From Bacillus sp. CH30_1T (GTDB lineage: Bacteria; Bacillota; Bacilli; Bacillales; Bacillaceae_B), in the NCBI RefSeq assembly GCF_008364765.1, contig NZ_VTUY01000007.1:72884-136883 (forward strand): a DNA stretch of 64,000 bases, written 5' to 3'. Below are positions 8,288 to 17,099 of the stretch, piece by piece. How positions within the stretch are numbered: position 1 is the first letter of the stretch; the number at the start of each line of letters is the position of its first letter. The notes beneath the pieces were generated by a model. The model was not told where the DNA came from and searched no databases. It saw only the letters and a list, made by a program, of their open reading frames with translations. Both the position numbers and the translations under genes were made by a program.

Positions 8288-9349
8288 ATGGATTTTACTA
8301 TTCAGAACCTTTCCTTTTACTTAATACAGGTAGAGGGTAAAGGGGAAGAAGCCGATAAAAGGCATAAGCATTTTCAGACTTTAACTGGAACCGAGTATGA
8401 AGAAAGCCCATTAAAAAGCTTTTTAGATGGCGAACTAACCAAAATTGTGAAGCGGAAAGTAGACCGACATTCAAAGTCAGAGTCTGCTCCCACAAAAATT
8501 GGACGATTTGTAGTGGAACCGGGTCATGAACTGACTTCCAATCCAAATTATAATTTATTTCACCGCACACGTTATGCCGAAAACAAAGAGGACTTTCGCG
8601 AAGCCTGTGATCAAATTGTTCAAATGTACATAGAAGCGAGTGCTATCCGCGGTGGTGCATTCCTCGTTGCGACTGCAAAGCTGACGAAATTTTTTGATGA
8701 TCCGTTTGTGTTCATTATGAAATGTGATTTCGAACCTAAGGTTGCCACTATAACCGATGAAGCGACTCTGATTCACAATGTCGAAATGGCGATTACGACG
8801 AAAAACATGAAATCCATCCAATACCCCTATATGCCTGAGGAAGGCATGATGGACTCTGCCGAAATCAAGATCCATCAAGCATCACATGCCAGATACTTTG
8901 AAGATTTCTTGAAATGGGTCGAATATGAAAAGTCTATGCCCGAAATCGTGAAATCCCAAGTTTACGGCATGGTGAAGGAACATATCTCTGAAACCTATGC
9001 TGAAGAGAGCGATGAACGTGTTGAATTTGAAGAAGCGGTGGAAGAATGGGCAATCAGTCCAAAGCGTGAGCTTCAGGAAAGGTTCACAACTGAACAAGTG
9101 GTAGAAGCCACCTCCCAAATCGTCGAGCAGTCACCAGAAGTCGAACTGAAGGTGAAACTTGATCATGTCTCCGTTAAAGCTCTCCTTTCCGACTTTGGTG
9201 ACAGCATCCATCTGGCGAAAGTGAACGGTCGATATGTCCTGATGATTGAAAGCGAGTCCGTCATGTTTGAAAAAGGATTCTCCCCTCTTGAATTTTTAAA
9301 GCCTGATGAGCTGCATGAAGTGATCCAGCGAATACAAGAAAAGGAATAA
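8288..9349 (+). CDS. DUF3900 domain-containing protein
   Basis: A 353-residue soluble protein with no signal peptide or membrane segment. I believe it belongs to the DUF3900 family of Bacilli, of unknown function. The middle is charged and contains a long acidic helix-like stretch (ETYAEESDERVEFEEAVEEW, about residues 235-254). The ATG at 8288 has GTCAGGAG 7 nt upstream; the frame opens further to 8243 but has no ribosome site there. It is monocistronic with a clear terminator at 9356-9385. Whole-protein identity rests on recall of the family, so moderate confidence. Confidence 0.7.
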   Translation: MDFTIQNLSFYLIQVEGKGEEADKRHKHFQTLTGTEYEESPLKSFLDGELTKIVKRKVDRHSKSESAPTKIGRFVVEPGHELTSNPNYNLFHRTRYAENKEDFREACDQIVQMYIEASAIRGGAFLVATAKLTKFFDDPFVFIMKCDFEPKVATITDEATLIHNVEMAITTKNMKSIQYPYMPEEGMMDSAEIKIHQASHARYFEDFLKWVEYEKSMPEIVKSQVYGMVKEHISETYAEESDERVEFEEAVEEWAISPKRELQERFTTEQVVEATSQIVEQSPEVELKVKLDHVSVKALLSDFGDSIHLAKVNGRYVLMIESESVMFEKGFSPLEFLKPDELHEVIQRIQEKE

Positions 9350-9355
9350 GCTGAA

Positions 9356-9385
9356 GCCATGTTTTAAGTACATGGCTCTTTTTTT
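9356..9385 (+). terminator. Terminator of the DUF3900 gene
   Basis: Stem GCCATGT (9356-9362) with ACATGGC (9370-9376), followed by TCTTTTTTT. Confidence 0.9.
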
Positions 9386-9467
9386 CAAAAACCTCTTGTC
9401 TAAATGAAGGAATTTTCATAAAATTTAGTAAGTATTTTCTTTACATTTTGAATAATGGAGATGAAAT

Positions 9468-10289
9468 ATGCTTACTTCAAAACAGCTTCAAGACATTAAA
9501 AACCTGCAGATTGTCTGCGAAAAACACGAAGATATAAATTTAAAACTGAACTGGGATATGCTTAAAAACCGCACAAACATCCTGGATGATTTTCTTCTTT
9601 ACAAAGAGGATCAACTGATTGGATTTTTAGGTTTGTACGGCTTTGGTGAAACATATGAATTATGTGGGATGATTCACCCGGATTACCGTAAACAACAACT
9701 ATTTCAAGAACTATTCCAGAAAGCCACCCAGTCACTAAGGTCACGATCTGTTCAAAAGCTCTTACTTAATTCTCCCGGCTCTTCAGCTTCCGGAAAGGAG
9801 TTTATTGAGAAAATAAAAGCCTCTTATGATTTTACAGAATATGAAATGAAGTGGAATAAAAAAAGGTTGTCCTTAATCGACTCTGATCTTAAATTACGGA
9901 ATGCATCTGAAAAGGATATAGAAACGATCATTGACCTTGATGTAAAATGCTTTCATGTTGTAAGGTCTGATGCTGAATCCTATACCAAGAGATTGCTTGA
10001 ATCAGGGGAAGGAAACTTAATGATTGTATATAAAGGAGTTACCGTAGGGAAGATTAGAATTCAAAGAGTGGACAATCGAAGCTTTATTTACGGCTTCGCT
10101 ATCCATCCCTCCAATCAGGGAAAAGGCATCGGCAGAAATGCCTTGTCTCAAGTCGTGATGAAGGAATCCGAGTGGACCAGCGATATTTACCTGGATGTAG
10201 CTGCTACGAACAGGAATGCACTTAAGCTTTATGAATCAAGTGGATTTCAGATCTTCTATAGTCAGGATTACTACCAGTTTTCTTTATAA
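9468..10289 (+). CDS. GNAT family N-acetyltransferase (two-domain)
   Basis: A 273-residue protein with two GNAT-like halves. The C-terminal half carries the acetyl-CoA-binding motif A (YGFAIHPSNQGKGIGRNALS, about residues 203-222, with the Q-x-x-G-x-G loop) and motif B (NRNALKLYESSGF). The N-terminal half (IGFLGLYGFGETYELCGMIH then RKQQLFQELF) looks like a degenerate GNAT fold without the loop. The ribosome site GGAGATGA precedes the ATG at 9468. The acceptor substrate is unknown. It ends at a hairpin shared with the convergent phosphoesterase gene. Confidence 0.85.
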   Translation: MLTSKQLQDIKNLQIVCEKHEDINLKLNWDMLKNRTNILDDFLLYKEDQLIGFLGLYGFGETYELCGMIHPDYRKQQLFQELFQKATQSLRSRSVQKLLLNSPGSSASGKEFIEKIKASYDFTEYEMKWNKKRLSLIDSDLKLRNASEKDIETIIDLDVKCFHVVRSDAESYTKRLLESGEGNLMIVYKGVTVGKIRIQRVDNRSFIYGFAIHPSNQGKGIGRNALSQVVMKESEWTSDIYLDVAATNRNALKLYESSGFQIFYSQDYYQFSL

Positions 10290-10311
10290 GATTTAAGCCA
10301 TATTAAGGAGT

Positions 10312-10344
10312 AAAGCACAGAGGTTTAGACCCCTGTGCTTTTTT
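10312..10344. terminator. Bidirectional terminator
   Basis: Stem AAAGCACAGAGG with CCCCTGTGCTTT (10312-10342), then TTTT on the plus strand. It closes both the GNAT gene and the metG-phosphoesterase operon on the other strand. Confidence 0.8.
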
Positions 10345-10831
10345 AACGGTAAAATTTATGTTCTATTTTCCACGTGTCTTCAATGGTCAAAACACCATGC
10401 GAGAAGTAAGGAAGTTTACGTTTATCAGTGGGAGATCCGGGATTAAACAACAGTCTCCCTTTCATATAGCGGGAATATGGGATATGCGAGTGACCAAAGA
10501 CGATCAAGTCTACCTCATCAGATTCGAACGCTTCCAGAACTCTTTTTTCCGTTGTTTTTGCCTTCCCGTCTCCGTGCACCACACCGATTTTCAGTCCTTT
10601 TTTCTTGATGATTCTTTTTTTTGGAAGAAACGCCTGAAGATCTGAATTATCCACATTTCCGACAACGGCAATCAATTCTCCGTACTCCATAAACTCTCGA
10701 TAAACATCAAGGGTTTGAAAGTCCCCGGCGTGAATGATTAAATCACTTTTCCTGAGATCATCCTTCAGAAATTCCGGAAGGCCTCTCCTTGTTTTAGGCA
10801 TGTGGGTATCGGACACTACTATAATCTTCAT
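10343..10831 (-). CDS. YfcE/MJ0936-type metallophosphodiesterase
   Basis: A 162-residue calcineurin-like phosphoesterase with two-metal active-site motifs in order: SDTH (residues 7-10), HAGDF (about 35-39), GNVDN (about 58-62), VHGDG (about 85) and FGHSH (about 112-116). Family members act on phosphodiesters such as bis-pNPP in vitro; the natural substrate is unclear. It starts 18 nt after the metG stop on the same strand, so it should be cotranscribed with it and fall under the same T-box control. In other Bacilli such genes (ysnB) often follow other housekeeping genes. Confidence 0.88.
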   Translation of the reverse strand: MKIIVVSDTHMPKTRRGLPEFLKDDLRKSDLIIHAGDFQTLDVYREFMEYGELIAVVGNVDNSDLQAFLPKKRIIKKKGLKIGVVHGDGKAKTTEKRVLEAFESDEVDLIVFGHSHIPYSRYMKGRLLFNPGSPTDKRKLPYFSHGVLTIEDTWKIEHKFYR

Positions 10832-10849
10832 CTCATGCTCCTTTAGGTT

Positions 10850-12484
10850 TCACTGGGCTTTCTCTTTCAATTGTTTCCGTTCTAACTCAATTTGATCAAG
10901 GTCTATTCGGTTAAACAATGGTGCTGTCACTTCAATGCTGACCTCCACCGGCAAAGATATCGGCACCCACCCTGATTGCCCGACCATCCCCAGCTGATCA
11001 GCCAGATTTGAAGAAGTGAAGGGTAAAAACGGCTGAATGAGATTCCTTAAGTTACATAATACGTAGAGGAATTCTTCTAATATCTTCCTTCCTTCCTCCC
11101 TGTCCTCTTTTAATACATTCCACGGTTTCAATTCATCAAAACGCTTATTCGTCCATCGAATGAATTCGAATGCTTTTTCAATTCCCTGTCGAGTGTTCCC
11201 TTCTTCAATCGATTGGCCAACCGAATAAAATGTTTCTTCTATTTTATCCTTAACAACCTTAGGTACAATAGAAAGCGAAACGTTATGACCAAATTCTTTC
11301 CCATAAAATTTTAACGTGCGTTGAACCAGATTCCCCAGAGCTCCCAGCAGTTCACTGTTGTGACTATAAATGAATTCTCTCCAGGAAAAATCTGCATCTC
11401 TCTTTTCCGGTGCATTAATGGTGAGAAAATACCGAATGGAATCTGGATGATAGTCGTTGAGAAGATCCTTCACCCAAACAGCCCAATTCCCGCTCGTTGA
11501 AATTTTCCTTTTTTCAAGCGTCAAGTATTCATTTGAAACAATATAGTCAGGTAGATTCCTTTCGCCAATTCCAATTAGAATGGCCGGCCAAATAATACTA
11601 TGAAAAGGGATATTATCTTTTCCATGAACATAATAGCACGTGGTTGCCTCCTGCCAAAAGTCTTTCCACTCACGCTGATGCTCCCTCGCCCACTTTTTTG
11701 AAGCACTCAAATATCCGCTCACAGCTTCTATCCATACATAAATTTTCTTATCTTGAAAACCTTGAATCGGGACCTTCACACCATTTTCTAAATCCCTTGT
11801 TACCGGCCGGTCATGCAAGCCCTCCTTTAGATAGCGATTTGTGAGCAGAAGGGCATTATCTCTCCATCTGGTGCCATTATCCATCAGTAATTGTTGAAGA
11901 GGTTCCTGCAATTTAGAAAGGGAGAAATATAAATGCTTTGTCGTTTTAAGCACCGGTTCATGACCACAGAGCTTGCAGGTTTTATCAGTTAAATCAGTCG
12001 GATCTAAAACCGTCGAGCATTGATCACACTGATCACCTCTTGCCTTCGAGCCACAAACAGGACAGACTCCTTCCACAAACCGATCCGGCAAAAATTGATG
12101 ATCATGCTCACAATACGTTTGCTCCACTTCTTTTTCATAAAGCCATCCCCGTTGATAAAGTGTGGTAAAGATGTTTTGAACTTCTTTATGATGATATGAG
12201 TGATCAGTTCTTGTATACTCATCATAACTAAAGCCTAAAGAGTGGAAACACTCCAGGAACTCGTGGTGATATCGATTCGCGACCTCTTCAATACTTGCCC
12301 CTTCCTGTCTGGCCCGAATCCCAATGGGGGTTCCATTACAGTCACTTCCTGACACATAGAGCACATCTTCCTCTTTTAAACGGTAATATCGTGCAATAAT
12401 GTCCCCTGGCAATAGGGCTGCGATGTGCCCTAAATGTAACGAACCATTGGCGTATGGCCAAGCGCCACCAATAAATATAGTCAT
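10850..12484 (-). CDS. metG: Methionyl-tRNA synthetase, short form with T-box
   Basis: A 544-residue class I aminoacyl-tRNA synthetase that charges tRNA-Met. The nucleotide-binding signature is HLGH (about residues 16-19, after GGAWPYANGSL); the KMSKS-type loop is KISTS (about residue 329). A Cys-rich Zn knuckle lies at about residues 125-175 with CPVCGS, CDQCST and CKLCGH. There is no C-terminal EMAP-type tRNA-binding domain, which the main Bacillus MetRS carries, so this is likely a second, distinct MetRS. The start ATG at 12484 has AGGAGGAGG 8 nt upstream; the open frame to 12577 runs through the T-box terminator and is not translated. Expression should rise when tRNA-Met is uncharged. Confidence 0.92.
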   Translation of the reverse strand: MTIFIGGAWPYANGSLHLGHIAALLPGDIIARYYRLKEEDVLYVSGSDCNGTPIGIRARQEGASIEEVANRYHHEFLECFHSLGFSYDEYTRTDHSYHHKEVQNIFTTLYQRGWLYEKEVEQTYCEHDHQFLPDRFVEGVCPVCGSKARGDQCDQCSTVLDPTDLTDKTCKLCGHEPVLKTTKHLYFSLSKLQEPLQQLLMDNGTRWRDNALLLTNRYLKEGLHDRPVTRDLENGVKVPIQGFQDKKIYVWIEAVSGYLSASKKWAREHQREWKDFWQEATTCYYVHGKDNIPFHSIIWPAILIGIGERNLPDYIVSNEYLTLEKRKISTSGNWAVWVKDLLNDYHPDSIRYFLTINAPEKRDADFSWREFIYSHNSELLGALGNLVQRTLKFYGKEFGHNVSLSIVPKVVKDKIEETFYSVGQSIEEGNTRQGIEKAFEFIRWTNKRFDELKPWNVLKEDREEGRKILEEFLYVLCNLRNLIQPFLPFTSSNLADQLGMVGQSGWVPISLPVEVSIEVTAPLFNRIDLDQIELERKQLKEKAQ

Positions 12485-12511
12485 GACCTTTTCCTCCTCC
12501 TGAACAATATA

Positions 12512-12815
12512 AAAAAACCCCTCGTCCTTAGATATCAATCGACATCTAAGGACGAGGGGTTGAACTCGTGGTACCACCTTAGTTTATAGCTTGCTCACAC
12601 AAGTCTATCTCAGCAAGTACGGAGCATAAAAGAGCTCTTATACCGTGACATGGATAACGGATGCCCATTCCCGTCCTACCCTACACCAAAATGGTTCGAA
12701 TAGAATGCTCCGAGACCATTTTCCATAAAGAGCTACCCTGCTTCTTTTCAGCTTCCGAAGCTCTCTGATAAAGGACTCATCTATGTACTCTTCTCATCAA
12801 CGCAAATTAGATTTG
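12512..12815 (-). promoter_or_regulatory. T-box riboswitch (Met) of metG
   Basis: The conserved T-box AAGGTGGTACCACG lies at 12567-12580 (minus strand). It is followed by a terminator whose stem runs from CCCCTCGTCC to its complement (12517-12560) and then T7. The 5' part has the stem I landmarks GAGAAGAGTACAT and AGAGAGCTTCGGAAGCTGAA. A specifier-like AUG is seen in GGAAAATGGTCTCGG near 12706-12720, in agreement with methionine. Confidence 0.93.
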
Positions 12816-12818
12816 TTT

Positions 12819-12848
12819 ATATTATGCCACTTTTTCAAAAAATTGCAA
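12819..12848 (-). promoter_or_regulatory. Promoter of the metG T-box transcript
   Basis: Sigma-A type: -35 TTGCAA (12843-12848), 18-bp spacer, -10 TAATAT (12819-12824) on the minus strand, just upstream of the T-box stem I. Confidence 0.6.
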
Positions 12849-12945
12849 CATCGCTTTAAAGGTTTTATTTGTGAGTATTAGTGGAAAGGTGAATAGACGA
12901 TACTATTTTATTAGAACTGATTTCAGCAAAAGAGGTGATGCCCTG

Positions 12946-13542
12946 TTGTTTTCATTACAAAAGCAATTCAAGCATCCTAATGGATTACTAGGCTGGTTTG
13001 TCGGAAAAGTAATGGAATTCGATAATCGAAAAATAAATAATTGGTCCATTAAGCAATTGTCCATTAAAGATGGCGATCATATTCTGGAAGTAGGCCATGG
13101 GCCTGGATATTGTATTCATCGCATTTCAAGTCGTTTTCCTAAATCGCTTGTTGATGGAGTTGATATTTCTGAGACAATGAAGAATACAGCACAGAATAAG
13201 AATGAAAAAGCCATTGAGAACGGAAGAGTTCGCTTATTTGTTCATGATATTAGTCAATTTGAATTGAAAAATGTGGAGTACGATCGGATTTTTTCCGTCA
13301 ATAACTATCCCCTATGGAAGGACCAGAAAAAATCCCTTTCACATTTATATAATATGCTAAAAAAAGGTGGCATCCTTCTCATCACCGTCCAACCACGCGG
13401 GGATGAAGAAAGGGATAGCCGTGCGAAATACTATGGCGAAAGTATTTCTGAAGCTTTAGGTGAAGCTGGCTTTAAAGATATCACTCTTTCTTATAAGAAA
13501 GTTAAACCCGCCTTAACGGTAAGTGTGAAGGGTGTGAAGTAA
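12946..13542 (+). CDS. Class I SAM-dependent methyltransferase
   Basis: A 198-residue soluble methyltransferase. Motif I is DHILEVGHGPGYCIHRIS (about residues 45-62), which binds S-adenosylmethionine. It is followed by the acidic VDGVDIS (about 73-79), NGRVRLFVHDI and the post-motif LKKGGILLITVQP. I choose the TTG at 12946, since AGAGGTGATG lies just upstream; the frame is open back to a GTG at 12871, but that start has no ribosome site and overlaps the divergent metG promoter zone. The acceptor is unknown. A very long perfect hairpin terminates it. Confidence 0.82.
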   Translation: MFSLQKQFKHPNGLLGWFVGKVMEFDNRKINNWSIKQLSIKDGDHILEVGHGPGYCIHRISSRFPKSLVDGVDISETMKNTAQNKNEKAIENGRVRLFVHDISQFELKNVEYDRIFSVNNYPLWKDQKKSLSHLYNMLKKGGILLITVQPRGDEERDSRAKYYGESISEALGEAGFKDITLSYKKVKPALTVSVKGVK

Positions 13543-13550
13543 TTTTGCAA

Positions 13551-13600
13551 AAATAGGAAACCTCTTGAAGAAAATCATTTCTTCAAGAGGTTTCCTATTT
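13551..13600. terminator. Bidirectional terminator, 23-bp perfect stem
   Basis: AAATAGGAAACCTCTTGAAG... at 13551-13573 pairs fully with 13578-13600 around an ATCA loop. A-runs and T-runs flank both sides, so it should stop the methyltransferase transcript and the opposing VOC transcript. Confidence 0.9.
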
Positions 13601-13626
13601 TACTATTTACATGTTTTTAATCGACT

Positions 13627-13991
13627 TTATCCGGTACAAATCATTAATAAATTCCCGTTGACATCTCTAAAGTTAAAATATGAAAAATTGGGAAACGTGA
13701 TGATCCTGGATTCAATTGGACTTTCTTTTCGTGAAAGTCTTCTCTTACTTTTTCTATTTGAGTGGTTTGGAAATTACAGATTGGAACATTAGAAGCAGGA
13801 GGAGTGAATCCTTTTTCCTCTTTTAGAGTTAGTGATGTTTCACCCATCTGGAAAGTGTAAACGGGAATGTCCTCAATCTCATTATACTGCACGGGATCGA
13901 TTTCAAAACCCAGTACTTTTGCGTACCAATCCACAGACTCCTTTAAATCAGCCACCGGAATAAACACTGTATTCAGTTTTCTATGAATCAT
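13627..13991 (-). pseudogene. VOC (glyoxalase) family protein, frameshifted near the C-terminus
   Basis: The open frame (13644-13991, 115 residues) begins as a normal VOC/glyoxalase protein: MIHRKLNTVFIPVADLKESV, DWYAKVLGF, then a beta-rich middle. After about residue 97 the reading becomes unrelated (PIFHILTLEMSTGIY). In another frame the expected VOC ending is found, FPNFSYFNFRDVNGNLLMIC, with a stop at 13627-13629. Loss of a single base around 13690-13705 explains both. Either the gene is recently broken or the assembly has a one-base error. VOC members bind metals for lyase, dioxygenase or resistance functions; the specific role is unknown. Confidence 0.75.
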
Positions 13992-14119
13992 GTGAACTCC
14001 TCCTTATGTAGCAATTTGGAATCGTCATCCGTTTGACCTCTCTATCAATTATGTCTTATATTGTCAGATTAATAGAAATAGTAGTACAATACAACCTTAA
14101 TCTTCGCATTTCGGATTCA

Positions 14120-14155
14120 AAAATAAAACAGCCAGCCCACTTAGGACTGACTGTT
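14120..14155 (-). terminator. Terminator of the small lipoprotein gene
   Basis: Minus-strand stem AACAGTCAGTCC with GGCTGGCTGTT (14128-14155, with G-U pairs) followed by TTATTTTT. Confidence 0.75.
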
Positions 14156-14161
14156 ACCATT

Positions 14162-14323
14162 TTATTCTTCTGTATTGTTTTCTTCAGTGTTGCTTTCTTC
14201 TTCCATGTTTTCTTCCGTTTCAGTACCTGTGTCTTCCTCTGTGTCTCCACTGCATCCGGCTGCAAATGTTACTACTGATAGAGCTGTCATTAACATTAAT
14301 AACCACTTTTTCATACTTTTCAT
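14162..14323 (-). CDS. Tiny acidic lipoprotein (53 residues)
   Basis: A short gene with a strong ribosome site (AGGAGG at 14333-14338) and a terminator. The first 25 residues form a lipoprotein signal: MKSMKKWLLMLMTALSVVTF, then lipobox FAAGC with Cys at residue 25. The mature part is only about 29 residues and almost entirely Glu, Thr, Asn and Asp (TEEDTGTETEENMEEESNTE). It would be a membrane-anchored acidic tail on the outer face. No relative is recognised. The frames on the other strand here are shadows of it. Confidence 0.75.
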   Translation of the reverse strand: MKSMKKWLLMLMTALSVVTFAAGCSGDTEEDTGTETEENMEEESNTEENNTEE

Positions 14324-14473
14324 TTTTATAGCCTCCTGTTATGATGCTTTGTTCAACTACATCTCTATCATACTGATTTCTGAAGGAAAAAGAAGGCTAT
14401 TTACCTTTATTTAACATACATTTAGAATCTGTTAATCTATGCCTTCATTTATTTACGAAGAATTCAGTAACCT

Positions 14474-15265
14474 TTACAAATTTAATGCTTTAGCTTTTGA
14501 AGCACTGATTAATGCCTTTATTTCATCAAGTGATTCATGCTGAATCAAATCGATTATTTTGCTTCCAACGACTACTCCATCACAGTAATTACTCATGGTA
14601 CGCACATGTTCAGGAGTAGATATTCCAAACCCGGCAAGTACTGGTACCGGACTGTTTTCTTTCAATTTATTCAGGTGATTTGAAATATTGTTGCCAAACC
14701 CATCTCTTGTCCCAGTAATACCATTAATCGTTACAGCATAAAGGAACCCATCAGTAACGGAAGCCAATTCCTGAATTCTCTCTAACGGACTCGTAAGCGT
14801 AGCTAATTGAATAATAGCGATTCCATTTTCTTGAGATGGTGCCCGAACCAATTCATGATGTTCAAGTGGCAGATCAGGAATGATCACACCGTCCACCCCT
14901 GCATTCTTACAATCCTGAAAGAAACGCTCTACTCCATATTTGTAAATGGGATTAATATACGTCATAAAGACTAACGGAATGGCAATTTCCTTTCTGCTTT
15001 CCTCTAACACTTCAAAAACCTTTTGCAGTGTCGTCCCATTCTCCAGTGCCCGCTTCCCTGCCTCTTGGATGGTCGGGCCATCGGCAACGGGATCCGAGAA
15101 CGGGATTCCGACTTCTATGGCCGTCGCTCCTCTTTCTTCGAGCATTTTCAAGGTTGATATCAAGGTCTCTATACCCCCATCCCCTGCCATCACGTAAGGA
15201 ATGAATAGTTTGTTTCCTTTATCCAGTTCAGCTTTAAACGTATATTCAAGAAATGATTTACCCAT
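14474..15265 (-). CDS. trpA: Tryptophan synthase alpha chain
   Basis: A 263-residue TIM barrel that cleaves indole-3-glycerol phosphate to indole and glyceraldehyde-3-phosphate and channels indole to TrpB. The catalytic Glu lies in [20 protein letters not shown] (about residues 45-64), with the catalytic Asp in the same signature (FSDP). The phosphate loop is [10 protein letters not shown], with VVVGSKII after it. It is the last gene of the trp operon and overlaps trpB by 8 nt. No clear terminator is seen between it and the small lipoprotein gene. Confidence 0.97.
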   Translation of the reverse strand: MGKSFLEYTFKAELDKGNKLFIPYVMAGDGGIETLISTLKMLEERGATAIEVGIPFSDPVADGPTIQEAGKRALENGTTLQKVFEVLEESRKEIAIPLVFMTYINPIYKYGVERFFQDCKNAGVDGVIIPDLPLEHHELVRAPSQENGIAIIQLATLTSPLERIQELASVTDGFLYAVTINGITGTRDGFGNNISNHLNKLKENSPVPVLAGFGISTPEHVRTMSNYCDGVVVGSKIIDLIQHESLDEIKALISASKAKALNL

Positions 15266-16460
15266 GTTGACTACCTCCCAGTAACTCTTTCACTTGTTCC
15301 ACATCTTTATCCCCTCTGCCGGATAAACAAATCACTACTGACTCTTCTTTCCTCATTTTTTCAGCTAGCTTCACCGCATAGGCGACTGCGTGTGAGCTTT
15401 CCAGTGCCGGTATGATTCCTTCTGTCTGGGACAGCTGCTTAAATGCATCTAATGCTTCCACGTCTGAAATGGACGTATATTCCACTCTATCAATGTCTTT
15501 CAAGTAGCTATGCTCCGGCCCGACACCAGGGTAATCAAGGCCTGCTGAAACAGAGTGGGCTTCTTGAATCTGTCCTTCATCATTTTGCAGCAGGTACATC
15601 ATGCTGCCATGAAGAATCCCGACGGACCCCTTTGTTAATGTGGCTGCATGTTTGTCGGTTTCAACCCCGCTTCCAGCCGCTTCCACACCGTATAAGTCAA
15701 CTTCCCTATCATCAATGAACGGGTGAAACATTCCGATGGCATTGCTGCCGCCTCCAACACAAGCGACGATGGCCTTTGGCAGGCATTTTTCCTTTTCGAA
15801 GAATTGTCGCTTTGTTTCTTTCCCGATCACACTTTGAAAATCCCGTACCATTTTAGGAAATGGGTGTGGCCCTAACACCGAACCGATAATATAGTGTGTG
15901 TCTTCAACATTTGCGACCCAGTAGCGCAGGGCTTCATTGACTGCATCTTTTAATGTGGCACTTCCCTGGGTGACACTCACCACTTTCGCTCCCAGTAACT
16001 CCATTCTGAATACGTTGAGTTTCTGTCGGCGTATATCTTCCTCCCCCATAAAAATGACACAATCCAGGTTTAAAAGGGCACATACGGTTGCCGTTGCAAC
16101 ACCGTGCTGCCCTGCTCCAGTTTCCGCCACGATTTTTCTTTTGCCCATCCGATCAGCAAGCAGGGCCTGACCGATTGTATTATTGATTTTATGAGCACCC
16201 GTATGATTGAGATCCTCACGCTTTAAGTAGATTTTCGCTCCCCCTACCTGTTTGCTTAGATTTCCAGCAAAGTAGAGTGGGTTTTCTCTTCCTACATAAT
16301 CCTTTAAGTAGTTTTGAAGGTTCTCTTGGAATTCTTTATCCTTAGAGGCTTCAGCATAAGCCTTTTCCAATTCTTGAACAGCCTTCATCAATGATTCCGG
16401 AACGAACCTTCCCCCGAATTGCCCGAATAACCCTTTTTGATCTGGTTGTGCGTATATCAT
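15258..16460 (-). CDS. trpB: Tryptophan synthase beta chain
   Basis: A 400-residue PLP enzyme that condenses indole with serine to give tryptophan, in an alpha2-beta2 complex with TrpA. The PLP lysine lies in [20 protein letters not shown] (Lys at about residue 88). The phosphate-binding loop is [12 protein letters not shown] (about 229-240), and LSGRGDKD is near the end. I start at ATG 16460 with GGAGGAATTGAG upstream; six more codons are open but lie over the ribosome site. It is a normal TrpB1-type length. Confidence 0.97.
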   Translation of the reverse strand: MIYAQPDQKGLFGQFGGRFVPESLMKAVQELEKAYAEASKDKEFQENLQNYLKDYVGRENPLYFAGNLSKQVGGAKIYLKREDLNHTGAHKINNTIGQALLADRMGKRKIVAETGAGQHGVATATVCALLNLDCVIFMGEEDIRRQKLNVFRMELLGAKVVSVTQGSATLKDAVNEALRYWVANVEDTHYIIGSVLGPHPFPKMVRDFQSVIGKETKRQFFEKEKCLPKAIVACVGGGSNAIGMFHPFIDDREVDLYGVEAAGSGVETDKHAATLTKGSVGILHGSMMYLLQNDEGQIQEAHSVSAGLDYPGVGPEHSYLKDIDRVEYTSISDVEALDAFKQLSQTEGIIPALESSHAVAYAVKLAEKMRKEESVVICLSGRGDKDVEQVKELLGGSQHG

Positions 16461-16493
16461 CTCAATTCCTCCATCCATTGGTTTAAAATATCA

Positions 16494-17099
16494 TTATACC
16501 GACTTTGCCTCTCGAATAAATGATTCAATCTTTCTTCTATCCTTCTTCCCATCCGTCTCCACACCACTTGAAACATCCACCATATAGGGACGGACCTTGG
16601 TGATCGCCTCCCGTACATTATCCCGATTCAATCCACCGGCAAGAATCAAGTGTTGAGGGACGTTTAGTGCATGGACATAATCCCAATTAAACGTTGTCCC
16701 ATTCCCTCCACGATGGGGCCCCTTTCCACTGTCCACCAAAATCATCTCTCCGCCAAAGTGTTCGATCCCATCTAAATCTTCTTTTTCCTTTATCGAAATC
16801 GACTTGATAAAAGGAAGATTGAGACTATCACAAAATTGGACTGATTCATCTCCATGAAGCTGTACGTAATCTAGTTTTACTGTTCTGGATATTTCCTCCA
16901 TCTTCTCTTTAGCCTCATTTACAAACACGCCAATTTTTAATACATGCGAAGGTAGTGAAGCACTTATAAGTGCTGCTGATTCCACGTCAATCTTTCTTTT
17001 ACTATCAGCGAACACGAATCCTATCGCATCAGCTCCTGCTTCAAGTGCCCACAGAGCCTCTTCTTGCCTTCTTATTCCACACACCTTTACCTTGGTCAT
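16494..17099 (-). CDS. trpF: Phosphoribosylanthranilate isomerase
   Basis: A 201-residue TIM barrel that isomerises N-(5'-phosphoribosyl)anthranilate. The catalytic Cys is in VKVCGIRR (residue about 7) and the catalytic Asp is in ILVDSGKGPHRGGNGTTFNW. The phosphate loop is LAGGLNRDNV, with VDVSSGVETDGKKD at the end. It overlaps trpC by 4 nt (ATGA), which suggests translational coupling. It is a separate protein, not fused to TrpC as in enterobacteria. Confidence 0.96.
   Translation of the reverse strand: MTKVKVCGIRRQEEALWALEAGADAIGFVFADSKRKIDVESAALISASLPSHVLKIGVFVNEAKEKMEEISRTVKLDYVQLHGDESVQFCDSLNLPFIKSISIKEKEDLDGIEHFGGEMILVDSGKGPHRGGNGTTFNWDYVHALNVPQHLILAGGLNRDNVREAITKVRPYMVDVSSGVETDGKKDRRKIESFIREAKSV

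Noticed and set aside
14033..14414. Plus-strand frames of 81 and 79 codons
   Set aside because: They are shadows of the small acidic lipoprotein gene on the minus strand, which has the ribosome site and terminator.
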